This document shows, piece by piece, positions 52,853-62,527 of a DNA stretch of 64,000 bases. The stretch comes from Oscillospiraceae bacterium (GTDB taxonomy: Bacteria; Bacillota; Clostridia; Oscillospirales; Oscillospiraceae). The notes under the pieces were generated by a model. The model was not told where the DNA came from. It ran no database searches and worked only from the letters and a program-made list of their open reading frames with translations. The stretch is taken from NCBI GenBank assembly GCA_017395935.1, contig JAFQNL010000012.1:62001-126000 (forward strand), in the 5' to 3' direction. Both the position numbers and the translations under genes were made by a program. Within the stretch, counting starts at the first letter, position 1. Each line of letters starts with the position of its first letter.

Positions 52853-53791
52853 TCAGGCCAGCGCGGCAAACAGGGAGGCCGCGCCCAGAACGCCGCTGTC
52901 CTCCATGAGCTGGGAAATGACCAGCTCGGTCTTCTGCAGATGATGGACCTGACCCACCAGACGGCTCTTCAGATCCTCCAACCAGGGTGCCAGACCCTTG
53001 GAGACGCCGCCGCCCAGAATGATCACATCGGGGCAATAGAGATAGACATACTGGTTCAGCGCGGCAGCCACCATCTCCAGATACCAATCCAGATGGGCCT
53101 TTGCCTTGCTGTCCCCCTCTTTGGCCAGCTCAAAGAAGCGCTTGTTGGTCATCTCGGGACCAAAGACCTCTTTCAGGTAGATCTCCAGGGAGGTGCCGGA
53201 GCAGGTGCCCTCGAAGCAGCCCTTCATGCCACAGTAGCAGGGTTCCCGATCCAGCGAGTTGGGGAATTCGCCGCCGGTACGGACCTTTACATGGCCGGAG
53301 AGGTGGAAGAATGCTTCCTCGCCCATGGGTTTTCCGTCCACGCAGATACCGATACCCACGCCGGTTCCCAGGGTGATGGTTAGGGTACGATCGTAGCCTA
53401 CGCCGGCGCCGTAGTGGGTCTCGGCCATGCCGATGAGCCGGGCGTCGTTGTCGATGGCGCCCTTCAGGCCCAGCGCCTGCTCCAGACGGGGCAGGAGGGG
53501 ATATCCTTCCACCATAAAGGGAACAAAGGAGCTCATGCCGTCGATAGAGCCGTCGGCATAGCAGTAGCTGCCGATGGAGACGCCCATGCCGGCCAGATCG
53601 GATCGTTTGAGCTGGCAGGAGGCCAGATGCTTATCCACCTGATCGACTACAGCCTGATAGAAATGCTCTTCCGTGTCTCTGGGGGTATCGATGGGCTGGA
53701 CGGTACCGATAACCGTGCCGGTGTCTGTGTCTACCACACCCAGCTTGATCCGGGTACCGCCAATGTCGATACCAAGAACATAGGTACTCAT
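52853..53791 (-). CDS. ROK-family sugar kinase
   Basis: 312 residues from the ATG at 53791, which overlaps the upstream SIS gene by 4 bases (ATGA); longer frames would run into that gene. ATP-binding DIGGTRIKLG at 9-18, catalytic Asp in IDNDARLIGM (near 116), zinc site His167 with Cys185, Cys187, Cys192 (CYCGMKGC). No DNA-binding domain, so a kinase rather than a NagC-type repressor. Likely phosphorylates a hexose or amino sugar released by the neighbouring SIS enzyme. Confidence 0.93.
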   Translation of the reverse strand: MSTYVLGIDIGGTRIKLGVVDTDTGTVIGTVQPIDTPRDTEEHFYQAVVDQVDKHLASCQLKRSDLAGMGVSIGSYCYADGSIDGMSSFVPFMVEGYPLLPRLEQALGLKGAIDNDARLIGMAETHYGAGVGYDRTLTITLGTGVGIGICVDGKPMGEEAFFHLSGHVKVRTGGEFPNSLDREPCYCGMKGCFEGTCSGTSLEIYLKEVFGPEMTNKRFFELAKEGDSKAKAHLDWYLEMVAAALNQYVYLYCPDVIILGGGVSKGLAPWLEDLKSRLVGQVHHLQKTELVISQLMEDSGVLGAASLFAALA

Positions 53792-54840
53792 AGCACAACC
53801 CAACCTTCGTCCTGGAATTCGCCGGGATTGATCCCGTTCTGCAGCGCGCACTCATAAGAGAAGAGCTGGAAGTACATAGCGATGATCAGCGTCACGCAGG
53901 CGCCGGGGAGTCCGAACTCGGGATAGGTCAGGCAGGTGGAGCCGATGGCTTCGCCGCCCTCGGGGCCAAAGTAAACGTTCAGATCGGTGGCAGCGCAGGT
54001 CTTGCCCCAGATCATCTTGGATCGCTCGCTGGGCAGGATATCCAGCAGGATGGGAACGGTGACCGTCTTGATCTGGCTCTGGTAGCGGATAATCTCCATG
54101 GGGCCATGGTAGTAGTTGTCCAGAGACATGATATTGCTGGTCATCTTAGCCGTCTCCTCAGTCCAGAGGGAGAGAGAGCGCATCATATTAATGCCATAGC
54201 CCCGGGAGACCAGATAGAAGTTATGGGCCTTGGTGTAGACAGGAATGGCAGCCACCTGCTCGTGGATCTTCTCCTTGTTCTCCTCCAGCCAGTCAAAGGC
54301 CTGATGGAGCTTGGCCACAAACTCGGGGTCGGGATTCTCACGGCCCATCATGTGGACCAGGAAGAGGCCGCAGAGGCTCATGGAGCTGTAGGCCTTGATA
54401 CAGACGATGGCGTCATAGGAGGAGATATCGTGGAGCATATAGGTACAGTGGGTACCCATAGTGCTGGTGGGGGTCATGGTAATGGCCAGAGAGATATAGC
54501 CGTTTTCCTTCAGGTACTTGGAGAAATCGGCCACCTCACGGCTCTCGCCGGAGCGGGACATCATAATATAGAAGGCGTTCTTGCTCATTCGCTCAGGATG
54601 CTGAATCAGATCGGCGGTCTCCACCAGAGAGACATTCTTGCAGCCGGCCTCCAGCAGAGCTTCGTACATGGGCATCAGGGAATAGAAAGCGCTGCCCATA
54701 GAGGTCAGGACGATCTCCTTAGCCATGGTCATCTTGCGGCTGAGTTCACGAACCTGATCCAGCTTGTCGGTACAAAGGTCAGTGAGCACGCGGTTGAGCT
54801 CATAGGGCTGTTCAAAGATATTCTTAAGCAGGACATTCAT
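53788..54840 (-). CDS. SIS-domain protein, candidate deglycase (FrlB/AgaS-like)
   Basis: 350 residues, two SIS domains. First: LTSMGSAFYSL and MMSRSGESREV (near 94). Second: a DNYYHGPMEII element (near 245), comparable with the HGPLEI of the fructosamine-6-P deglycase FrlB, as I recall it. Such enzymes isomerise or hydrolyse sugar-phosphate amines, for example fructoselysine 6-P to glucose 6-P and lysine. The translationally coupled ROK kinase follows. Start ATG at 54840 has AAAGGAG before it. Confidence 0.82.
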   Translation of the reverse strand: MNVLLKNIFEQPYELNRVLTDLCTDKLDQVRELSRKMTMAKEIVLTSMGSAFYSLMPMYEALLEAGCKNVSLVETADLIQHPERMSKNAFYIMMSRSGESREVADFSKYLKENGYISLAITMTPTSTMGTHCTYMLHDISSYDAIVCIKAYSSMSLCGLFLVHMMGRENPDPEFVAKLHQAFDWLEENKEKIHEQVAAIPVYTKAHNFYLVSRGYGINMMRSLSLWTEETAKMTSNIMSLDNYYHGPMEIIRYQSQIKTVTVPILLDILPSERSKMIWGKTCAATDLNVYFGPEGGEAIGSTCLTYPEFGLPGACVTLIIAMYFQLFSYECALQNGINPGEFQDEGWVVL

Positions 54841-54958
54841 AGGTATTCTCTCCTTTCAGAGGTGCGATAGGTGGGGCGTATGCGATGGTTCTGGTCAGAC
54901 AACTCAAATATGGTCCTCTGCTCAACAATCACGGAGGGCCATCTCAGACCTGTCCGAC

Positions 54959-54985
54959 CCGGGGAGGGCGGAGCGCCCTCCCCGG
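54959..54985. repeat. Intergenic hairpin between SDR and SIS genes
   Basis: A perfect 12 bp GC stem (54959-54970 with 54974-54985) and a 3-base loop. No T-run. Confidence 0.65.
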
Positions 54986-55019
54986 AGGTGGTATTCAAAC
55001 GATAGCGCGCGGAGCGGGA

Positions 55020-55787
55020 TCAGCCCAGAGTCATGCCGCCGTCAACCAGCCAGTTGGAGCCGTTGAGGTAGGATGCCTCGTCAGAGCACATGAAGGCCAC
55101 CACATTGGCGATCTCCACAGGAGAACCGGGACGGCCCATGGGCCCCAAAGTAACGTTATCGGAGCTGTTGGTAATACCCACGTCCTTATAGCTGTCAAGA
55201 ATGGTGGACATCATCTTGGTGTTAACCCAACCGGGGGAAATGGAGTTGATGCGTACACCATTGGCGCCATTCTCGTTGGCGGCATTCTTAGTCATGCCGA
55301 TAATGGCCCACTTGGAGGAGCCATAGCCGATCTCATAGGGATAGCCGAACATACCAGAGCAGGAGCCGAAGTTGATGACCACGCCGCTCTTCTGAGCCTG
55401 CATGATGGGCAGACAGTTCTGCATCATGAGATAGGTGCCAAATACATTGACTTCATAGACCCGCTTGAAGTCTGAGAACTTGTAATCCTCGGTGCGGGCA
55501 GAGGGGCCTGGGATGCCAGCTACGTTCAGCAGCACATCCACAGTGCCAAAGTGGGCATGGATCTTTGCGATGGTAGCCTTGACAGAGTCCTCGTTGGAGA
55601 TGTCGGCTGCCAATGCCAGATAACGGTCCCCAGCCAGGCCCAGCTTCTCGGCAGTACGGAGAGCAAATTCCTCCTTGATGTCAATGAGAGCCAGCTTTGC
55701 CCCGTCAGCGGCAAATTTGCGTGCGATCTCAGTGCCGATACCGCCGCCGGCACCGGTGATGATCACGGTCTTGTTTTCGAATCTCAC
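55020..55787 (-). CDS. Short-chain dehydrogenase/reductase (SDR)
   Basis: 255 residues, classical SDR. NAD(P)-binding TGAGGGIG at 11-18, an Asp at the end of beta2 (ALIDIKEE) favouring NAD, NVAG, and active-site YGSSK with Ser in GSCSG. It oxidises or reduces a sugar or polyol hydroxyl. Length and motifs are complete. It sits between the ROK and SIS genes, so it probably acts on a sugar intermediate. Confidence 0.93.
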   Translation of the reverse strand: MRFENKTVIITGAGGGIGTEIARKFAADGAKLALIDIKEEFALRTAEKLGLAGDRYLALAADISNEDSVKATIAKIHAHFGTVDVLLNVAGIPGPSARTEDYKFSDFKRVYEVNVFGTYLMMQNCLPIMQAQKSGVVINFGSCSGMFGYPYEIGYGSSKWAIIGMTKNAANENGANGVRINSISPGWVNTKMMSTILDSYKDVGITNSSDNVTLGPMGRPGSPVEIANVVAFMCSDEASYLNGSNWLVDGGMTLG

Positions 55788-55834
55788 GCCAGTTTACTCC
55801 TTTCTAATGTTGACAGTCTTTATCGTTACGATCC

Positions 55835-57205
55835 TTAGATCGCAGGGGACGATGATTTCCCTTCCTCCGTCTGAATGGAGAAGGGGAGCTGACCACGGTA
55901 GTAGGTCTCCCGTTTTACCGCCTGCTCAAGAGCGGCCAGACAGCCGGGTCGGGCAAAGCCCTCGCCCTCCAGAATGACAGCGCCGGGGTCAAAGAGGACG
56001 GACATCCAGGCAATCGCTCTGCCGATGGCGTCGCCTACCGTCTCGGCCTCCTGCTTGCGCTCCCGCACCAGCCGGCCCAGCGTTACTCCCGGGTCGGTGA
56101 CGCCGGAGGAGATCAGGAAGGAGGCAAAGTCCATCGCTCTGCCGGAAGCGCCCTTATACTCCCGGCCTTCCAGCAGCAGACGGGCGGAGATCTCTTCTCC
56201 CTCCAGCCGAACACGAAGGACGCAGCCCTCCACGCTGCCCGAGCCGGGGGAACCCTGAAAGCCGGCCAGACCCCGGAGGGCGGCGGCGCCGGCACCCAGG
56301 AAGGCGCCGGAATAGCCCAGCTCGGTGGGGCCGATGACTACCTGACCTTCCGGCCGGATATGGCGGAACTCCTCCTCCAGCCAGGGACGGTAGCGCTGGA
56401 ACATGAGGGAGATGCCTCCGCCTACAATGACCCGGTCACAGTCCATGAGCACCGCCGTATTGCCGATCACCCGGCCCAGCTGACGGCCTTCCAGCTCAAT
56501 GGCCTTCTGGGCCGCCGGACAGCCTTCGTCAGCCAGACGGGAAATCTCCAGTCCGCCGGGCTCCTTGCCGTCTACCAGACTGGCTCCGCCCAGCTCAATA
56601 AAGGTCTGGCGCATTCCCCGGGTGGAGCCGTACATCTCAACCACGCCCCTGCAGCTGCCAGAGTCGGTCGGTCGGCCGCCGGGTGTGGTGACACAGAGGC
56701 CGATCTCGCCGCCATGATAGAAGGCGCCGTAATGAAGAGCTCCGTTCAGGTACATAGCCCCGCCGATTCCGGTGGAGACCGTCATGTAGAGGAAGTGGTC
56801 GCTGCCTTTGGCCGTTCCGAAGTAGGCCTCGGCCAGCGCGCAGGCGTTGCAGTCGTTGTCGGCGTAGAAGGGGATATGAAACTCCTCTTCCAGCAGCCGG
56901 CAGATGGGCAAGCCCCGGATCACAGGCACGTCTGAGTCCACCCAGTCGCCGGTCACAGGATCAGCAAAGCCGGGGATGGTGAGGCCGCCGGCCACGGCCT
57001 GTTCTGCCAGCTGGGGATGCAGCCGGGAGATGTGATGGAGCGCGGAGATAATCTGCTCCATAATCTCCTCCGGACTGTCTCCGGTCCAGCTGCGGCTCTC
57101 CTGATAGAGGATTTTGCCCTCGGTATCCAGAAAGCCGGGCATATACTTGGAGCCGCCGATGTCCACCACCATCAGGACACCGGGTTCAGTTGTTTTCCCA
57201 TTCAT
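55835..57205 (-). CDS. ROK-family protein with repeated C-terminal half
   Basis: 456 residues, about 150 longer than usual. Residues 1-312 are a ROK domain (VVDIGGSKYM, catalytic Asp in ADNDCNACAL near 116, HGGEIGL). The zinc motif is degraded: only one Cys remains in DSGSCRGVVEM. Residues about 355-450 look like a second copy of the ROK C-terminal part; GRAIAWMSVLFDPGAVILEG (395-414) parallels GRVIGNTAVLMDCDRVIVGG (244-263). No HTH domain. Could be an active kinase with a regulatory repeat or a sensor-like protein. Confidence 0.8.
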   Translation of the reverse strand: MNGKTTEPGVLMVVDIGGSKYMPGFLDTEGKILYQESRSWTGDSPEEIMEQIISALHHISRLHPQLAEQAVAGGLTIPGFADPVTGDWVDSDVPVIRGLPICRLLEEEFHIPFYADNDCNACALAEAYFGTAKGSDHFLYMTVSTGIGGAMYLNGALHYGAFYHGGEIGLCVTTPGGRPTDSGSCRGVVEMYGSTRGMRQTFIELGGASLVDGKEPGGLEISRLADEGCPAAQKAIELEGRQLGRVIGNTAVLMDCDRVIVGGGISLMFQRYRPWLEEEFRHIRPEGQVVIGPTELGYSGAFLGAGAAALRGLAGFQGSPGSGSVEGCVLRVRLEGEEISARLLLEGREYKGASGRAMDFASFLISSGVTDPGVTLGRLVRERKQEAETVGDAIGRAIAWMSVLFDPGAVILEGEGFARPGCLAALEQAVKRETYYRGQLPFSIQTEEGKSSSPAI

Positions 57206-57210
57206 ATTAT

Positions 57211-58314
57211 TCAGTCCTCATAGCCGGGAATCATCACCGGGTCCAGCGCTGAGACCAGCGGTATGGACAGGTCGATACCCATGCGCTCAGCGATCAGATA
57301 GGACAGGGTCTGCAGAGGGATCAGATACTCAATGGCATTGACGTAAGGCACGTCGCCGGAGTGGATGGGAAGGATATCTCCCTCGCCCCCCCGATGGCAG
57401 GACTGGATCAACACCTGATTGCGGCAGAACTGGCGGGCAGCTCCGGCCAGCAGCTCCATCCGGTCCCGTTCCGGACCGGCCTCGGCCGCCAGATAGAAGG
57501 CCATATCCTCCTTGCCCAGACCCCGATAGGGTCCATGGAGGGACTCCTCCAGCTCCAGCGCCCAGGTTGGCACCTGATGGCACTCGAAAAACTTCAGGGC
57601 CGCCTCCTGAACGGTGCCGTAGTTTGCGCCGTAGCCCAGCAGGAAGAAGGTCCGGGCTTTCATCACCCGCTGCTCGTTCTTTTCAAACCAGTCCTCGGTA
57701 TCCCGGATGGTCTGGCGCACGTTTTCTGGCACATTGGCCATAGCGGTCATATAGCGCCGGTACTCCTCCTCCGACAGGTGGCCCAGCGCCCGGCCGCCCT
57801 CGATAAAGCAGAGAAGGATCAGATACAGGGCCATCGACTGGCCCTTGGTGGCTGCCATGGCGATCTCATGCTCGCCGGGCTTGGGCAGCACCACGTCAGA
57901 GCTCCTGGCCAGCACACCGGTGGGATTCAGTGTGGTGCTCATGACCCGGATGCCCATGGACTGGGCGCGCCGGGCGGCGTCCACCTGGCCGCGGGAATGG
58001 CCGGACTCGGCCGGGCAGACCAGAAGGATGTCCTCGGGCGCGTAGATCCCGGAGACGTTGAAGTCACCGTGATGGTGAAACAGGGCGGCGGGCACCGCCT
58101 CTGCCTCGGCGTGGAGCATATGCTCTGCCGCGTAGCGGAGGGTGCAGCCGGCATAATAGGGGGAGCCATTTCCGATGAACCAGACCTTCCGGACTGGATG
58201 CTTTTTCATCAGCGCCACAAAGGGGGCCGTCAGCTCCGCTCTGCGCTCAAAAATAGACTGGAGCAGACCGGGCTGCTCCCGAATCTCCTCGATCATCGCG
58301 TATCTGGGGTCCAT
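57211..58314 (-). CDS. SIS-domain protein (GlmS-isomerase-like), second candidate deglycase
   Basis: 367 residues from the ATG at 58314 (AAAGGAG 9 bases upstream). Two SIS domains: FIGNGSPYYAGC near 44 and CPAESGHSRGQ, where the usual SQSGES motif is altered; second half with LELEESLHGPYRGL near 275, like the ExxHGP motif of GlmS and FrlB. Only about 20% expected identity to the SIS protein at 53788, so probably a different substrate. It is 5 bp upstream of the ROK-repeat gene. Confidence 0.82.
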   Translation of the reverse strand: MDPRYAMIEEIREQPGLLQSIFERRAELTAPFVALMKKHPVRKVWFIGNGSPYYAGCTLRYAAEHMLHAEAEAVPAALFHHHGDFNVSGIYAPEDILLVCPAESGHSRGQVDAARRAQSMGIRVMSTTLNPTGVLARSSDVVLPKPGEHEIAMAATKGQSMALYLILLCFIEGGRALGHLSEEEYRRYMTAMANVPENVRQTIRDTEDWFEKNEQRVMKARTFFLLGYGANYGTVQEAALKFFECHQVPTWALELEESLHGPYRGLGKEDMAFYLAAEAGPERDRMELLAGAARQFCRNQVLIQSCHRGGEGDILPIHSGDVPYVNAIEYLIPLQTLSYLIAERMGIDLSIPLVSALDPVMIPGYED

Positions 58315-58350
58315 AAGAGAGGGCTCCTTTCTGATCATTTTGATTCGAGT

Positions 58351-58395
58351 CCCGGGGCCCGACCTCCCCTTGGGGTGAGAGGCCGGGGCCCGGCG
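58351..58395. repeat. GC-rich hairpin between PfkB and SIS genes
   Basis: An imperfect stem pairs the C/G-rich stretch at about 58351-58370 with 58372-58395. No T-run. Confidence 0.4.
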
Positions 58396-58413
58396 GGGCT
58401 CGCTGGGGGCAGA

Positions 58414-59352
58414 TTACTTCTGATGCTCCTTGATAAAGGCTTCCACCTCTTCCGGATAGCGATAGGCAGGGATGGTGCCCTCGATGGTGACGGAGAGAGC
58501 GGCGTAGTAGGTAGCCCACTCCATCGCTTCCTTCAGGCTCTTGCCCTTGACCAGGCCGGAGATGGTAGAGGCCATAAAGCCGTCGCCGGCGCCGGCGGTA
58601 TTGACCACCTTTTCCAGCTTGACGGGAGGGATGATCCAGCTTCCCTCGTCGGTGAGGGCAGCGGAACCGTCACCGCCCATGGTCATAACCACGTTGCGGA
58701 TGCCGTACTTTTCCCTGACCTCTTCCATGAGGGCGATCGGATCAATCTCCTTGTCCTGAGCTTCGCCGCAGATATAGCGGCCTTCCACCTCATTGATGAA
58801 GATGTAGTCGATATAGCCCAGCTCGCCCATCTCCTCCTCGGGCAGGGGGCTGGGGTTGAGCATGGTGATCATGCCCAGCTTCTTGGCATAGCGGGCGCCG
58901 GCCAGCGCCTTGGCCTGAGGCACCTCAAAGCCGGTAACAAAGTAGGTAGAGCCCTTCATATCGTCCAGAGCGGCGAAGATCTCTTCCTCTTTCAGGGCGA
59001 CAGCGGAGGAGTCGCCGTCGATAACGGTGTTCTGACCGTCAGGGCCGATGAGGATCAGGCCGGTGCCGGTGGAAACTTCGTCGGTGCGGTACATATACTT
59101 GGTATCCACGCCGGCGTCATTCATCCACTTCTCACCCACGTCACCCCAGGGGTCGTTGCCCACCTTGCCGATATAGGCGGTCTTGACGCCCAGCCGGCCC
59201 AGAGCCACGGAAACGTTGGAGCCCTTGCCGCCGTCCTCGGCTACATACCAGTTCTTCACGCACAGGGTCTCTCCCCAAACGGGCATATGATCACAGTAGG
59301 CATACTGGCCTACGCCATGGGAGTTGAGTACAATTACGTCCTTGATTGCCAT
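58414..59352 (-). CDS. PfkB-family carbohydrate kinase (second paralogue)
   Basis: 312 residues. EDGGKGSNVSVALGRLG (about 39-55) and NTAGAGDGFMA with the catalytic Asp near 246. Ribokinase-like. Clearly paralogous to 48709-49665, but the loops differ (VSTGTGLILIGPDGQNTV against VSTGTGLIMVEEDGSNTI). Probably phosphorylates a related substrate. It follows the NagB-like gene by 6 bp. Confidence 0.88.
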   Translation of the reverse strand: MAIKDVIVLNSHGVGQYAYCDHMPVWGETLCVKNWYVAEDGGKGSNVSVALGRLGVKTAYIGKVGNDPWGDVGEKWMNDAGVDTKYMYRTDEVSTGTGLILIGPDGQNTVIDGDSSAVALKEEEIFAALDDMKGSTYFVTGFEVPQAKALAGARYAKKLGMITMLNPSPLPEEEMGELGYIDYIFINEVEGRYICGEAQDKEIDPIALMEEVREKYGIRNVVMTMGGDGSAALTDEGSWIIPPVKLEKVVNTAGAGDGFMASTISGLVKGKSLKEAMEWATYYAALSVTIEGTIPAYRYPEEVEAFIKEHQK

Positions 59353-59358
59353 AGTCAG

Positions 59359-60255
59359 TTACCAGCCTTTCAGTTCGTGGCTCATGGGATGGTCCATGGT
59401 GTCCACGTTAGTATAGAGGATGCACTCAGGCACATACTTGGGAACGATGGTGACGGGATACTCCACGGTGGGCTCTGCAAAGAGCATAATCCGGCAGGCG
59501 GTCTTCTTCCAGGCGCCGGTGGTGACCATGGCCACGAAGCGCTTGGCGGTCATCATGATCTTAAAGCCGATGGTAATGCTCTTGGGGGGCACTGCGTCGG
59601 TGCAGCCGCCGAAGGACCGGTGGGAGAGGGCCACCAGAGTGTCCTCGTTCAGATCCACGATCCGGGTCTTGGAGCGGGCATACTCCTCCACAGAAATCCG
59701 GTAGGTATAGGCATGAGGTGCCTCGTTGAAGGCCACCAGACCGGCAGCGCCGATACCGGCCCAGACGGTGTCGATACCGCCCAGCTTCTCGCAGAGCTGA
59801 TCGGGATAGTCCATGTCGCTGACCCGGGGCCAGATCCGCTGCTCTTCAGGAACATTGAGCTCGGGATCAATTCGGCCATAGAAGCAGGCGTTCATGGTGC
59901 CTTCCAGACTCTCGTAGATGTCCTCCACGGGATAGGGACGGCACTCCCAGTCCAGGAACTCGTCCATATGGAAGATCCACAGGTTCTTCAGAGAGATACG
60001 CTCCCGATTGACCCGCTCAACGAAGATATCGTACTCATCGGTGGGGCCGGCAGGGAGGACCCACTTGGTGGGCAGGCCCTTGGCGTTATTGGCAGCCACT
60101 TCGTCTGCCATCAGATTGCCCAGCTCTCGCATGGTGTCAGCCCGGGTCTCTCGGATTTCCAGCTTGAACTTCTTGCCTTCCATGGCCTCCAGCTCCTGCC
60201 AGGGAATGGAGCACCACTGGAAGATCTCACTCTTAGTCAGTCGATTGGTCAGCAT
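59359..60255 (-). CDS. NagB-fold protein (glucosamine-6-phosphate deaminase-like) with altered active site
   Basis: 298 residues. The NagB fold is recognisable: VLPAGPT near 66-72, FHMDEF at 96-100 and GIGAAGLVAFNEAP at 167-180. In NagB the last motif is GxGxDGHIAFNEP, whose Asp and His do the proton transfer and ring opening. Here these are Ala and Leu, while the Glu is kept. It may be a non-deaminating isomerase, a deglycase or a binding protein. It leads the minus-strand block 60255 to 48709 and has two TTTTTxAGACC half-sites upstream. Confidence 0.8.
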   Translation of the reverse strand: MLTNRLTKSEIFQWCSIPWQELEAMEGKKFKLEIRETRADTMRELGNLMADEVAANNAKGLPTKWVLPAGPTDEYDIFVERVNRERISLKNLWIFHMDEFLDWECRPYPVEDIYESLEGTMNACFYGRIDPELNVPEEQRIWPRVSDMDYPDQLCEKLGGIDTVWAGIGAAGLVAFNEAPHAYTYRISVEEYARSKTRIVDLNEDTLVALSHRSFGGCTDAVPPKSITIGFKIMMTAKRFVAMVTTGAWKKTACRIMLFAEPTVEYPVTIVPKYVPECILYTNVDTMDHPMSHELKGW

Positions 60256-60527
60256 AACGAACCTCCAAAATCTATAAATTTGCCGGTATGATAAATTTTC
60301 TTTAACCTGTCACCGGATTTTTCAGACCAGTTTGTATCTATTTTTAGACCAACCTGCCCCTTTCGGGCGCCAAGCTGGTCTTTGTTTTCGAAGTTAGGAT
60401 ATAGCAGAGAAAATGGAGCTTGGAAGACTCAAGCCCCCCAACTCCGGTTAAGAAGCTGGGGGGCTATTATTTGTGTCACATCACCCCACCGGAAGGGGCT
60501 TCAGCAACAATCAGTGAGTGCAATTAA
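60256..60527 (-). promoter_or_regulatory. Regulatory gap before the NagB-like gene
   Basis: AGACCA half-sites preceded by T-tracts lie at 60322-60327 and 60346-60351, and an inverted TGGTCT lies at 60375-60380. This marks a probable operator region. I could not settle on a -10/-35 pair. The right part holds the hairpin after the permease gene. Confidence 0.5.
60432..60465 (-). terminator. Possible terminator after the permease gene
   Basis: A 9 bp GC stem (60432-60440 with 60457-60465) and 16-base loop, about 60 bp past the permease stop. There is no T-run on the minus strand, so termination may be partial. Confidence 0.4.
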
Positions 60528-61925
<1,398 letters not shown>

Positions 61926-61962
61926 TTAGAATTCTCTCCTTTCATAAATTATGTCGAACGCA

Positions 61963-61993
61963 TTGACCTTGGACAAGGTAATCCCAAGGTCAA
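61963..61993. repeat. Inverted repeat in the permease leader
   Basis: Perfect 10-base arms (61963-61972 and 61984-61993) with an 11-base centre, just downstream of the predicted transcription start. Candidate operator or leader hairpin. Confidence 0.6.
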
Positions 61994-62003
61994 CCATGGA
62001 TGT

Positions 62004-62032
62004 ATTATATTCTTTTCACTTGTTTATTTCAA
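62004..62032 (-). promoter_or_regulatory. Sigma-A promoter for the permease gene
   Basis: Minus strand: TTGAAA (62027-62032), 17-base spacer, perfect TATAAT (62004-62009). Confidence 0.85.
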
Positions 62033-62278
62033 TATCCTTTTTTGAAAAAACATCTTTCGCTCAGAAATTTGGATACTTTGCTAAATTTCTAACGTTTGTT
62101 TTGTTCAATACTGCCAACTTTTTGAGAGTGTTTTTTAAATGTTGCCAAGAATTGGTTTTCTTTTGGCAATTCCCTTTCTTTTATGCCTTTTCTCTGTTTT
62201 TCCCTCCTTTTTATAACTTTTTCTCCATTTCTTTGAAATGGAAACGATTTATTATTTCGCTTTCTCCTCCTTTTTCTT

Positions 62279-62290
62279 CTTTTTTAGACC
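62279..62290. promoter_or_regulatory. Putative operator half-site
   Basis: CTTTTTTAGACC, identical over 12 bases to the right arm of the inverted repeat at 62493-62527. Confidence 0.5.
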
Positions 62291-62449
62291 ACCGGGGCGA
62301 AGGAGACCGGTTTTGACAAGAAAAAGATACCACTTTCTTGTCCCGGTTCGGTCTGTTCTCTCTTTCCCGGTCGAAAAGCTCCGGAAGCCACGCCCCCTTC
62401 CCCTTCCCTTGTCAGAATAAACAAATTAGCAGAACTGGTACAGAATGGA

Positions 62450-62478
62450 TTGCAGAATTTTACCAAATGTGATATATT
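62450..62478 (+). promoter_or_regulatory. Sigma-A promoter for the FGGY kinase gene
   Basis: Plus strand: TTGCAG (62450-62455), 17-base spacer, TATATT (62473-62478). Confidence 0.75.
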
Positions 62479-62492
62479 GATGGCACTGGATT

Positions 62493-62527
62493 GGTCTAAA
62501 AAAGTGTAAGCTTATCTTTTTTAGACC
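62493..62527 (+). promoter_or_regulatory. Putative operator downstream of the FGGY kinase promoter
   Basis: Perfect inverted repeat: GGTCTAAAAAAG (62493-62504) and CTTTTTTAGACC (62516-62527) around 11 bases. It starts about 15 bp past the -10, where a bound repressor would block transcription. Confidence 0.65.

Noticed and set aside
55835..57205. NagC/XylR-type ROK repressor
   Set aside because: The protein begins almost directly with the ATP-binding motif; there is no N-terminal helix-turn-helix.
57361..60291. A 976-residue open frame on the plus strand across three genes
   Set aside because: It lies antisense to the SIS, PfkB and NagB-like genes, whose motifs are clear, and crosses their intergenic hairpin. 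His/Gly/Leu-rich composition is typical of antisense frames.
62236..62255. A cre-like (CcpA) sequence around ATGGAAACGATTTA
   Set aside because: Several consensus positions mismatch, and it is not placed clearly relative to either promoter.
61951..62316. A 121-codon plus-strand frame in the control region
   Set aside because: It is mostly Phe, Ser and Lys from T-rich DNA, has no ribosome binding site, and overlaps the permease promoter.
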